Origin: CAWBOY01 sp963790585
GTDB taxonomy: Bacteria > Planctomycetota > Planctomycetia > Gemmatales > Gemmataceae
Direction: 5' to 3'
Assembly: GCA_963790585.1 (NCBI GenBank)
Contig: CAWBOY010000002.1
Location: 930,001-994,000, forward strand
Length of the DNA stretch: 64,000 nt
Below, one piece after another: positions 29,625 through 37,728 of this stretch; position 1 is the first letter of the stretch, and the number at the start of each line of letters is the position of its first letter. Below the pieces are notes generated by a model. It was not told the DNA's origin. It worked only from the letters and a program-made list of their open reading frames with translations, and searched no databases. A program made the translations under genes and the position numbers.

Positions 29625-30317
29625 CTAATAAGTAAACGCAGCTGCGAGGACCAGCGCCGCTGTCTCGACGCGCAAGATTCTTGGTCCCAGTCCGATGAGG
29701 TCCCAACCGGCATCGCGACCCTGCTCAACTTCTTCGTCCGTAAATCCTCCTTCAGGACCAATTGCGAGCCCCACGTCACCGAGTTTTTCGTTGGTAACTT
29801 GCTTGCTTTCGCCGACATGCGCGAGCAGACGGCGTCGTGGCAAGGTGGGTAGTCCGATATATTCATGCCATTGAATGAGTGGATTTATCTCCATCAATAC
29901 GTTTCGCCCACATTGCTTGCTTGCTTCGATTACCTGACGTTGCAATCGGTCAAGCTTGGTCTCGCGCGGGTGAACGACGCTGCGACGTGTTTGCAAAGGC
30001 GTGAAAGACGTAACACCGAGCTCTGTCAGCTTTTCGATAAGGAAATCGGCTCGGTCACCTTTGGGTAAGGACGCGGCCACTTCCAGGCGAAATTCCAGTT
30101 CCCGAGGCGGCTGCTGGCTTTCCAGGATTTCCAGACTTACCTGCTTTTTTGAGACGTCCTGAATTTCCGCGGGGTATTCGCGACCGTCGCCGTTGAATAG
30201 GACGACGCGATCACCCCGCCGTAGTCGGCGGACATTGGCCAAATGATGGGCCTCCGGGCCCTCAAGATACACAGGACCTGGCTCCAGGAACCAGTTGACG
30301 TAGAATCGTTCGGCCAT
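29625..30317 (-). CDS. rsmE: 16S rRNA (uracil-1498-N3)-methyltransferase
   Basis: RsmE methylates U1498 of 16S rRNA using S-adenosylmethionine. The 230-residue product starts at ATG 30317 with MAERFYVNWF and has a PUA-like N-terminal domain (HHLANVRRLRRGDRVVLFNGDG) and a SPOUT domain. The SPOUT domain contains KLTELGVTSFTPLQTRRSV and the knot region IGPEGGFTDEEVEQ, ending LGPRILRVETAALVLAA. All are family hallmarks. The reading frame is intact, and the codons upstream of 30317 do not look like protein. Confidence 0.95.
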   Translation of the reverse strand: MAERFYVNWFLEPGPVYLEGPEAHHLANVRRLRRGDRVVLFNGDGREYPAEIQDVSKKQVSLEILESQQPPRELEFRLEVAASLPKGDRADFLIEKLTELGVTSFTPLQTRRSVVHPRETKLDRLQRQVIEASKQCGRNVLMEINPLIQWHEYIGLPTLPRRRLLAHVGESKQVTNEKLGDVGLAIGPEGGFTDEEVEQGRDAGWDLIGLGPRILRVETAALVLAAAFTY

Positions 30318-30421
30318 CCTTGCTAGTGTCCCGCCGCTCGTGGCCCGGGTCAATAGGGCCGCGAAAAAACTACTCCATATGGAGTTGTCGGTTCTGGCAT
30401 TACGCTGGAAGGGAACGAGTC

Positions 30422-31380
30422 ATGTCCACGTCGCTGTCGCCTAAGTCGTCGGGGGCTAATGCTCAACCCACGCGGCAACAGCTCGATGATCTCGATGCCC
30501 TGCTGCAAAAAATGCTGGCTCTTCCAGTGCGCGGTTCGGACGCGCCGGGCGAGCCAAGTGCGCCGCCGCGTCCCGAGCGCCCGCGCCCTCCCAGGCCTGT
30601 AATCCCGGCCAGGCCACTTGACCCGCCGCCTCCACAAGTCAATTATTCGACCGGATTGGACGATCACGACGTCAAGACGGTCGTCGGTCATGAAAAAGAC
30701 GATACAGTTCGCAAACCTCGTGAGACGCCTCGCAAACCGGAGGTGACGGAGACCATGCCGAAGATTGAGAATCGACCGATCGTCAAAACGGCGGAGGAAG
30801 GAAGCGGAGCAAAGGAACCGCCCGCGACGGAATCTTCCGATTCGTGGGTGCCGTTCAAATCGAGTTGGGAACCATCTTCTTTGACCTGGCAGCCACTCAA
30901 AGAGAATTGCGCGAGGTGCAGGCCGCGCTTCGGCAGCGCGCCGCTGCGCAGGAGGAGAAAGCGAAAATTGCAGCTGCGCAGCCCGCGCCTCGGGTCGTGC
31001 CCGCGTCTGAGGGGGACGGAGCCACTGTGGTACCTCGGAAGGTGCCGCTGAAGGAAGCTCCTCAACCGCCGGCCGAGCCACTTCCGACATTCGCCAAATC
31101 AATTCCCAGGCGAAACCACAATCCCATCGCCGACGAAGAACTGTCGATTCGATCCGGAATGAGTGCAACTTCTATTCTACCTCCGGACGACGATGGAGTA
31201 GAGGCCTCATGGTTGGTCCGATTCAATCGGCTGTTTGATCTGCTTTTGGTGCCATTTGGCAATTTGGGCCGATTCCTAATCGGAAATGTAGGAGGGGTTT
31301 TGCTTGCTCTGGTTGGCATCCTTTCCTTTGTGGCGGCAGGAGCAGTTGTGCTCGCGGACTGGTTCGGTTGGACCTGGTGA
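30422..31380 (+). CDS. Proline-rich, coiled-coil, C-terminally anchored membrane protein, frameshifted
   Basis: From ATG 30422 the first 150 residues are rich in Pro, Arg, Glu and Lys and probably disordered. A shift near 30890 then leads into a coiled coil (AATQRELREVQAALRQRA), another Pro/Glu-rich linker, and one or two hydrophobic helices at the C-terminus (GNVGGVLLALVGILSFVAAG). That suggests a tail-anchored protein whose body lies in the cytoplasm. No family is recognised. It is followed by two further membrane protein genes on the same strand. Confidence 0.6.
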
Positions 31381-31519
31381 GACAGCTTCGCTAGAATAAT
31401 CGATTCCAGGATTGTCCCCGTTCGCGGAAAAAGAATCCTGCCAACAAAGAAATGCCGCGGACCGACGAATCACCTGTCGTAACGACCTTACCGAAGTCCG
31501 CGAGAAAGTGACTCACCCA

Positions 31520-32137
31520 ATGCCATCGGACAATGCTTCTCTAACCTCTCCCGTTGCTCCCCAACCGCAACCACTCGACCCTGTCGCGGGCGTTTTGAGT
31601 TATCTCATTCCCGGACTCGGGCAGGTCTATCAGGGCCGCATGGGCAAGGGTGTTTTGTTTTTCGTCTGTATCTATACGCTTTTCTTTTACGGTATGTTTC
31701 TCGGCACTGGCACTGTACATGCCAACGGCAAGAGCTTTACCGTGAGCAGCAATGTTTACTTGCCGGCGGTCTCTAATCCACAAAACAATACGTCGAGCCT
31801 GCCCCGGCTCGCCGTCGACCTCTATAATCGCCCGCAGTTCATTGGACAATTTTGGGTTGGGATTGCTGCCTGGCCGGCGCTGCTCCAATACAGCCAACTC
31901 ACGGAGGCCAACGCCGACGCGGGTCATCCGCTGCTGGGCTATTATATGCGCACTCCGAGCATAGAAGCGCTCAACGCGGTGCATACATGCGGCGATAAGA
32001 GGCTCGAGCTTGGCTGGGTTTTTACCGTGATTGCCGGCGTGTTGAACATCATGATCATTTACGACGCCGTCGCAGGCCCAGCGTTCTTACTTCAGCCATC
32101 TTTGGCATCCCCTAAATCCGAGAAGGCCGTAACCTAA
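31520..32137 (+). CDS. Integral membrane protein, DUF6677/TM2-like
   Basis: This 205-residue protein contains PVAGVLSYLIPGLGQVYQGRMGKGVLFFVCIYTLFFYGMFLG: a Pro-Gly-leading helix with GLGQVYQGR, as in TM2-type membrane proteins, then a second helix. A third hydrophobic helix (LGWVFTVIAGVLNIMIIYDAVAG) ends it. The middle 90 residues should lie outside the membrane. The family match to a planctomycete DUF is from memory and tentative. I chose ATG 31520; upstream codons read unlike protein. The next gene starts one base after its stop, so they form an operon. Confidence 0.75.
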   Translation: MPSDNASLTSPVAPQPQPLDPVAGVLSYLIPGLGQVYQGRMGKGVLFFVCIYTLFFYGMFLGTGTVHANGKSFTVSSNVYLPAVSNPQNNTSSLPRLAVDLYNRPQFIGQFWVGIAAWPALLQYSQLTEANADAGHPLLGYYMRTPSIEALNAVHTCGDKRLELGWVFTVIAGVLNIMIIYDAVAGPAFLLQPSLASPKSEKAVT

Positions 32138-32138
32138 G

Positions 32139-32333
32139 ATGCCTACCTCCTCACACAACATCTATCTGATCGACCTGCCGTTGCTCATCGTGTTGGTGAG
32201 CCTGGTTTATAGCGCCACGCGCTTTGACGATTGGGGCGCCATTTTGAGTGAAGCATTCCGGTGGGGTTTTCGCCTTGTTTTTTTTCTCTTCTGTATTTGC
32301 GTCGTCCTCTATGGCGTAGCCAATTGGTTATAA
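32139..32333 (+). CDS. Small two-helix membrane protein
   Basis: The 64-residue product has helices at about 9-25 (IDLPLLIVLVSLVYSA) and 42-62 (FRLVFFLFCICVVLYGVANW) with an acidic link (RFDDWGAILSEA). It begins one base after the previous stop, so it is translated with the DUF6677-like gene and may form a complex with it. The function is unknown. Confidence 0.7.
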   Translation: MPTSSHNIYLIDLPLLIVLVSLVYSATRFDDWGAILSEAFRWGFRLVFFLFCICVVLYGVANWL

Positions 32334-32345
32334 GGGCGGCATGCC

Positions 32346-33723
32346 GTGAGCGCCGATCGGACGCCGGAACTTGAGGGTTTCCGCTGGCAGAGCCTGTTCC
32401 AGCGCCTTGGCCGATCCCCTTTTCGTGCTAAGTCGAAGTCGGCGTATACTATTTGTGAATAGGGCCTGGGAGACTCTCACTTGCTTGACCGCCGCCGATG
32501 TGCTGGGGTTACGTTGTCGGCGCATCGATCCCCTCTCCGCCAATGAATCGAATCACGAAGCGATTGCAAATGTGCTCTGGCCGCCACCGGTGACGAAGGT
32601 CGGCGCGAGTGCGCGTGTGCGCCGCCTTGGTCTCAGTCAACCACCGCATCAGAATCTTTGGGAAATCGAATTCCTACCTCTCGTCTCGGAGGGAAAATCG
32701 CTTGCGATACTGGGTCGCATCCGCGTCGTCACGGGCCCGCGCGTGGCCGACGATGTGCCATTGCCTCGGTCCTTGATCGATGCTCGTCAACGGGCCTGCG
32801 ATCGATACGACCTCAGCCAATGGCCCTGCGAGCTTCCGGCAATGCGGCGCCTTGGTGATCAGGCCTTGCTCGCAGCCACGACGAGCGTGCCGATACTTCT
32901 GGTTGGCCAGCCCGGCGTGGGAAAAGAACACCTGGCCCGGTGCATTCATCGGCTCGCGTCGAGCGCGGAAGGCGCCTTCGTATCGTTGGACTGCGAACGA
33001 TTACCGACGCCTGCCATTGAGTTTCATCTTCAGCCGCCGTCCAAAAAGCCCGTCGGCGTCGGCACTATTTACTTCAATGAGCCCGGTTCGCTGTCCCGCG
33101 ACCTACAACTGCGCCTCGTACAGCAAATTGAAGCGGGAGGGCTGGATCAGCGAATCATGGCTGGAACTACGAAGGATGTTACGCAGCAGATAAAGTCGGG
33201 CAGACTGCTGGATACGCTGTACCATGCGCTTACGACGATGGTCTTGTATATCCCGCCCCTGCGCGATCGAATTTCCGATCTGCGGATTTTGGTCTCGTAC
33301 ATGATAGAGCGCTGCAATGACATACGCGGGCACAACATTATCGGTTTCGCGCCGGAAACGTGGGAGCTTTTACGCGATTATCCCTGGCCGGGCAATCTAA
33401 ACGAACTTTATACCACAATCCAATCTGCCGCCCGCCGTGCCAAGAGCGATCTGATTTCACCATCAGACCTTCCTGCCCAGCTGCGCCTGCGCCTCCGGAT
33501 GGACGCGATACCCGAGAGGTTGCCCGAGCGATCGTTAAATCTTGACCAAATTCTCGAAGGCGCCGAACGCCGTCTTATCCAGCTGGCTTTGCGCCGTCAT
33601 TCGGGCAGCAAGAGCAAAGCGGCGGCAGCCCTGGGACTTACCCGACCTAGGCTCGCACGACGGATGGAAAGCCTTGGCGTCGTAGACGCTAACGAATCTA
33701 TCGACGATCTTGAAAGGGAATGA
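32346..33723 (+). CDS. Degenerate NtrC-like protein: PAS, AAA+ without GAFTGA, Fis HTH
   Basis: GTG 32346 gives VSADRTPELEGFRWQSLFQRLG; adding one C to the CCCC run near 32412 then leads into PLFVLSRSRRILFVNRAWETLT, a PAS-like domain. The AAA+ module keeps Walker A (GQPGVGKE) but Walker B is GTIYFNEPG in place of the usual LFLDE, and the segment that would hold the GAFTGA loop is absent. Sensor I-like MAGTT, IPPLRDR and YPWPGNLNEL are kept, and a Fis HTH closes the protein (GSKSKAAAALGLTRPRLARR). It therefore probably binds DNA but cannot activate sigma-54 polymerase in the normal way. It is followed by a pseudo-receiver and a ferredoxin. Confidence 0.82.
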
Positions 33724-33727
33724 AGCG

Positions 33728-34111
33728 ATGAATTATCCACAATTGGTCGTATACGAGGGGGAGCAGCGCCTTGCCGTGCTGCTGCGGCCCTTGGCGGATG
33801 CAAAACGCTGGGTGATTCAAGAACCCAAGCAGTTTAATCATTGCCTGCAAGTGCTTGAACGCGAAGGCCCAAGGACCCTCGTTGTCAAACTCGGTCGCGA
33901 TCTGGAACGGGAATTTACGCTTCTCGAGCGAGTGTGCTGGCTCAATCCTGAGGTTCCGGTGATCGCTGTGGGCGACGCAATTCATGAGCCGTTGCACAGC
34001 CTGATTTGGGACTTAGGAGCGTCTTACGTGTTGATGCCGCCACAACCGCGTGAGCTATTAACGGAAATAGTGTCTGGCTTTATGACTGACCGGTCCGAGG
34101 CGACGGCATGA
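33728..34111 (+). CDS. Pseudo-receiver (response-regulator-like) protein
   Basis: The 127-residue product has the alternating pattern of a CheY-like domain: PQLVVYEGE, TLVVKLGRD, VPVIAVGD, ASYVLMPPQPRELL. The acidic pair of strand 1 is replaced by YEGE, the phospho-acceptor position of strand 3 reads KLG, and the conserved Lys before Pro is Met-Pro. So it should not be phosphorylated. It starts 5 bases after the NtrC-like gene and overlaps the ferredoxin gene by ATGA. A role as protein-binding adapter to its neighbour is inferred. Confidence 0.75.
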   Translation: MNYPQLVVYEGEQRLAVLLRPLADAKRWVIQEPKQFNHCLQVLEREGPRTLVVKLGRDLEREFTLLERVCWLNPEVPVIAVGDAIHEPLHSLIWDLGASYVLMPPQPRELLTEIVSGFMTDRSEATA

Positions 34112-34308
34112 CAGATGTACCTCTTTTGGATGTCCGATGCTGTGTTAGTTGCGGCGACTGCGTGGTTGTTTGTCCGACGGACTGCATTGAAATATCCGAA
34201 GGACTTCCGTGGCTGCCCCGACCAATAGATTGCATTGCTTGCGCGCTGTGCATCGAGGTCTGTCCGACGCAGGCGCTGGCGATGGGACAGCATTCAAATA
34301 TTCATTGA
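34108..34308 (+). CDS. 2x[4Fe-4S] ferredoxin
   Basis: The 66-residue protein has two complete C-x2-C-x2-C-x3-C-P motifs, CVSCGDCVVVCP and CIACALCIEVCP, each of which binds a [4Fe-4S] cluster. It is a bacterial-type low-potential electron carrier or redox sensor. ATGA overlap with the pseudo-receiver gene implies coupled translation. Association with a regulator pair is odd; either it senses redox state for them or the proximity is fortuitous. Confidence 0.93.
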   Translation: MTDVPLLDVRCCVSCGDCVVVCPTDCIEISEGLPWLPRPIDCIACALCIEVCPTQALAMGQHSNIH

Positions 34309-34337
34309 TCTTTAGTCAGTTGGTGTCATCGAGAATC

Positions 34338-34403
34338 GAGCCTGAAACGTCAGCAAAGGGGCATTGCACAGATGTAATGCTCATTCGCTGACGTTTCAGG
34401 CTC
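34338..34403. repeat. Hairpin element, GAGCCTGAA family, second copy
   Basis: Arms 34338-34354 and 34387-34403 are perfect complements (17 bp); an inner pair (GCATT/AATGC) extends the fold. The right end, TTTCAGGCTCGGCAATG, matches the element at 684-753. It sits between convergent genes there as here. Confidence 0.75.
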
Positions 34404-34464
34404 GGCAATGATCGCCTTATTGGTCTCATTTACTGACTTACGATCGATTGACAATTCGGTCTCG

Positions 34465-35073
34465 TTAGCGGAAGTCGCCGTGGCAATCTGTGCAACTGGC
34501 GTTGACTCGAATCGACGCCTTTTCGACGGCTTTCGGATCACCGTCTTTCAAAGCCTTCATTAGCTCCTTCGAACCGGCTTGCATTTCGTTGGTATACTTC
34601 GTCCAATTGTCCAGCTTAACGCCGGCTTTTGGCGTTGTCGGCTTATAGAAGTGAACGATGTCGCCCATGCCGATCATCGTTTCGCTCATTTTCAGGAGCG
34701 CTGCTTTCTCCTTAGCAATCGCCGGAGCCTTTAAGGCCTTTTTCGGATCCGCCATATTGCCAATTTTGAGTTCGATGCTGTCGGGCGTGATCTTTTCTTC
34801 CGGCTCGCCCACGCCGAGGCCGCCTTTTTTGCGTGGCTTGAATTGGTGCATGACGAATTCGATCTTGTGAGCCTTGGCGATGGCTTCGGCGGCCTTTTTG
34901 TTTTCCTTGCCAGCCGTGCTCTTCACGTAATCTTTAATGGCCGCTGCCGCCGCGGCGATGGCCTTCTTGGCGTCCTCGTCGTCGTCAGCACGGCCGATGC
35001 TCGGCATCGACAGCACAAAAATCGCCAATGCCAACACGAGGCCGACGTAACCACGATAAGCAAACCGATTCAT
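34465..35073 (-). CDS. Exported c-type cytochrome, class II-like
   Basis: The 202-residue product has a signal peptide (LALAIFVLSMPSIGRA, cut before DDDED) and one haem-binding CTDCH at residues 195-199 near the C-terminus, the place expected for cytochromes c' and related four-helix proteins. Helices rich in Ala and Lys, and a conserved-looking KLDNWTKYTNEMQAGSKELM helix just before the haem site, support this. It should be periplasmic. No other respiratory genes adjoin it, so its redox partner is unknown. Similar small cytochromes are common in planctomycetes. Confidence 0.82.
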   Translation of the reverse strand: MNRFAYRGYVGLVLALAIFVLSMPSIGRADDDEDAKKAIAAAAAAIKDYVKSTAGKENKKAAEAIAKAHKIEFVMHQFKPRKKGGLGVGEPEEKITPDSIELKIGNMADPKKALKAPAIAKEKAALLKMSETMIGMGDIVHFYKPTTPKAGVKLDNWTKYTNEMQAGSKELMKALKDGDPKAVEKASIRVNASCTDCHGDFR

Positions 35074-35297
35074 CTTCGCACTCCCATTGTGAAGTAGGCA
35101 TTTCCAGGTGGGTGCAATTCACGATCCCAATTGCAGGAGAGATCACGCAAAGCGGCACCAGACAACGACTCTGCAGCCTATGATAAATCGTCACGGGACG
35201 GTTACAAGTGGCTGAATACAATTCCTTTCAACTCGCTCTCGATTATAATAGTCTGGAGAATCGACGTCTGGCCTACCAGGCTGCGAGGCACATGCTC

Positions 35298-37088
35298 ATG
35301 GCGATCCGTTCCATCTTGGCCGCCCTTTTATGGATCTTCATCCAAGGAAACATTGTCCTCATTCGTGTCGACGAAAAGGGTGGCGCGGTCAATGCTCTGG
35401 CCAGTAGGGCCCAAGCACATGACGAGGAGACGCTACGCAACGCGGGGTTCAAAACCGATGGTGAGGGTGTTTTATTGTTCTTTAAGAAAAGGACGCTTAC
35501 CGATGCTGAGCGCACCCGCCTCGAGAATCTAGTTCGAGACCTTGGTGACGATCGATTCCCGACGCGTGAAAATGCGAGTATGGAGCTAAGCCAAGCCGGC
35601 CCTCTCGTTGCGCCGCTGCTGCGGGCCGCCCTCAAGGACGCCGACCTTGAAATAGTCAAACGGGCACAGCGCTGCCTCGAAAAAATCGACGCCAGTCAGG
35701 AGCTTCCTGTCGGACTCGCGGCTGCCCGGTTGATTGCGGACCGTCGGCCGCCGGGCGCCGCCAAGGTCATTCTCGATTTCCTTCAATTTGCTACTGACCC
35801 GCTCCTTGAAGAAGAACTTCTCAAATCGCTAACAATAATTGCTTTGGAAAAGAGCAAAGCAGACGATGTCGTAGTCCAGAGCCTGACCAGCAAAATTGCC
35901 GTTCAGCGCGCTGCCGCTTCTTATGTCGTCGCCCAATCGGCGGAAACCACGCAGCGCGACGCGGTGTTAACCAGCCTGCACGATCGCGACGCCGACGTTC
36001 GCTTTCGCGCTGCCCAGGGCCTTTTGTTGGCAAAAGATAGCCGGGCTTTGCCAGTTCTTGTTGATTTATTAGCGGAGGGCCCTCTCCCGCGGGCGTGGCA
36101 GTGCGAAGAAATGCTATTCATTATTGCTGGCGAAAAAAGCCCGAACGCCTTTCTCGGTGCGGGCGATGCTGGAAGTCGAACAAAAGTGCGCAAGTGTTGG
36201 CAGCAATGGCTCGAAGCGGAAGGCCAAAAAATCGACTTGAATCGACTTGAGTCGCGATACGCGACCTCTCGGCCTGACGCTTTGTATAGCGTGGGACTGC
36301 GAGAAAAGTACGAAAGGGCGCGTGTTTGAGATTAGCGCCGACGGTAAGGAGCAATGGGCGATCAGCGACGTAAACCATCCGGTCGACGGTCATGTGTTGC
36401 GACGCGGCGACCGAGTCCTCATCGCCGAACAAGCGGGGATGCGTGTCACGGAGCGAGACTTCACCGGTAAGGTATGGTGGGAATTCAAGGTCAGCGAAAA
36501 CCTTGTTAGCTGCAAGCGTTTACTGAACGGCAATACCTGGGTCGTCACCTACAACAAGATTATGGAGGTCCAACCTGACGGAAAGGCGCTTTACAGTCTC
36601 GAAAGCAAGCACGGTTGGATGACCGATGCGGTCAAGCTGCGTAACGGCAACATCGGTTATCTGACATACTCTGGCAACCTCGTTGAAATAGATCGCCAAG
36701 GCTCGGAGATTCGCAGATTTAAGATCGAAGAAGGGGCATCCGGATTGACCAAATTTGAACAGCTGCCAAACTGCAATTACCTAGTCGTGCAGCAAGGCTC
36801 GGGCAAGGTCCAGGAAGTCGACGGCCTTGGCAAAGTAATCTGGGAACATGCCATGGCGTCCGTAAATTCGGCCCGCCAGCTCTCCAACGGCAATGTCCTA
36901 ATAACCAGCTTCGGCGCGCAAAGGTAGTGGAAATCAATCGCGCGGGTGTTGTCATTTGGGAACAAAAGCCCGTGCGCTGGCTTGCTAACATGTACAAGGA
37001 GATAAATCCCGGGCGCGCGAATTTTACTCGGACTATTTCGCCTTGTCCGCGAATTTTTGTCGGAATTTCGCAAGCTTTGGAGAAATGA
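35298..37088 (+). CDS. HEAT-repeat / beta-propeller fusion protein, exported, frameshifted
   Basis: ATG 35298 opens a signal-like helix (MAIRSILAALLWIFIQGNIV); start codons upstream add a weak N-terminus. Residues of about 70-340 are HEAT-like helices (FPTRENASMELSQAGPLVAP, RDADVRFRAAQGLLLAKD). After a shift near 36245-36330 the protein continues as a propeller of the PQQ/arylsulfotransferase kind, with repeating units such as GKVWWEFKVSENLVSCKRLLNGNTWV and GNIGYLTYSGNLVEIDRQG. A further shift near 36922 extends it by VVEINRAGVVIWEQ. The stop at 37086-37088 overlaps msrA by 56 bases, so the true end is uncertain. Probably periplasmic; function unknown. Confidence 0.75.
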
Positions 37089-37593
37089 CCGCCTGACAAT
37101 AAGGCTGCTCGGGGTTGGTGCGATAGTAACCTTGGTGAAATTCGTCGGCGGGATAAAAGGCTTCAAAGGGAAGCAGCTGCGTCACGATGGGTGCGTTCCA
37201 CATCTTTGCCTGGTCGAGCTCTCGAATCAGGGCGGCGGCGCTTTGGTGCTGGTCTCCAGAGTGGTAGAAAATCACAGATCGATATTGCGTGCCGACGTCG
37301 GCTCCCTGACGATTGCGCGTCGTCGGGTCGTGGGTGGCAAAGAAAGCGGACAGTACGGTGTCATATGTAACCGTCCTCGGATCAAAGACCACTTGCACCA
37401 CTTCAGCGTGTCCCGTGTTGCCGTTGCAGACTTGACGATAACTCGGATTTGGTAATGCGCCGCCGGCATAGCCGGAAACGACCGAGATTACGCCACGAAG
37501 ATTTTCGAAGACGGCTTCAAGGCACCAAAAACAGCCGCCGCCGAGTGTTGCGAGCTCTTGAGATGGAAGAATGATGGTCGACGGTTCGGGCAT
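37033..37593 (-). CDS. msrA: Peptide methionine sulfoxide reductase A
   Basis: MsrA reduces methionine-S-sulfoxide in proteins. The 186-residue product has the catalytic LGGGCFWCLEAVFENLRGV motif (nucleophile is the first Cys in GCFWC) and the conserved VCNGNTGHAEVV, DPTTRNRQGADVGTQYRSVI and EFHQGYY. It begins at ATG 37593 in MPEPSTI; a codon nine residues earlier is possible. There is no signal peptide, so it is cytoplasmic. Its C-terminus converges with the HEAT/propeller gene. Confidence 0.96.
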   Translation of the reverse strand: MPEPSTIILPSQELATLGGGCFWCLEAVFENLRGVISVVSGYAGGALPNPSYRQVCNGNTGHAEVVQVVFDPRTVTYDTVLSAFFATHDPTTRNRQGADVGTQYRSVIFYHSGDQHQSAAALIRELDQAKMWNAPIVTQLLPFEAFYPADEFHQGYYRTNPEQPYCQAVISPKLAKFRQKFADKAK

Positions 37594-37728
37594 GATAGAG
37601 AGTCCTATGTTGGCTGCCAAATCAATTCGCCCCTGACTGCCAATTATATACGGGACGAGGCGCTTCCGAGTCGAGTATAATCATCCGCACGTCTCTTGCC
37701 CCTTCGGTCTGGTCCCGGGATCGGCACA

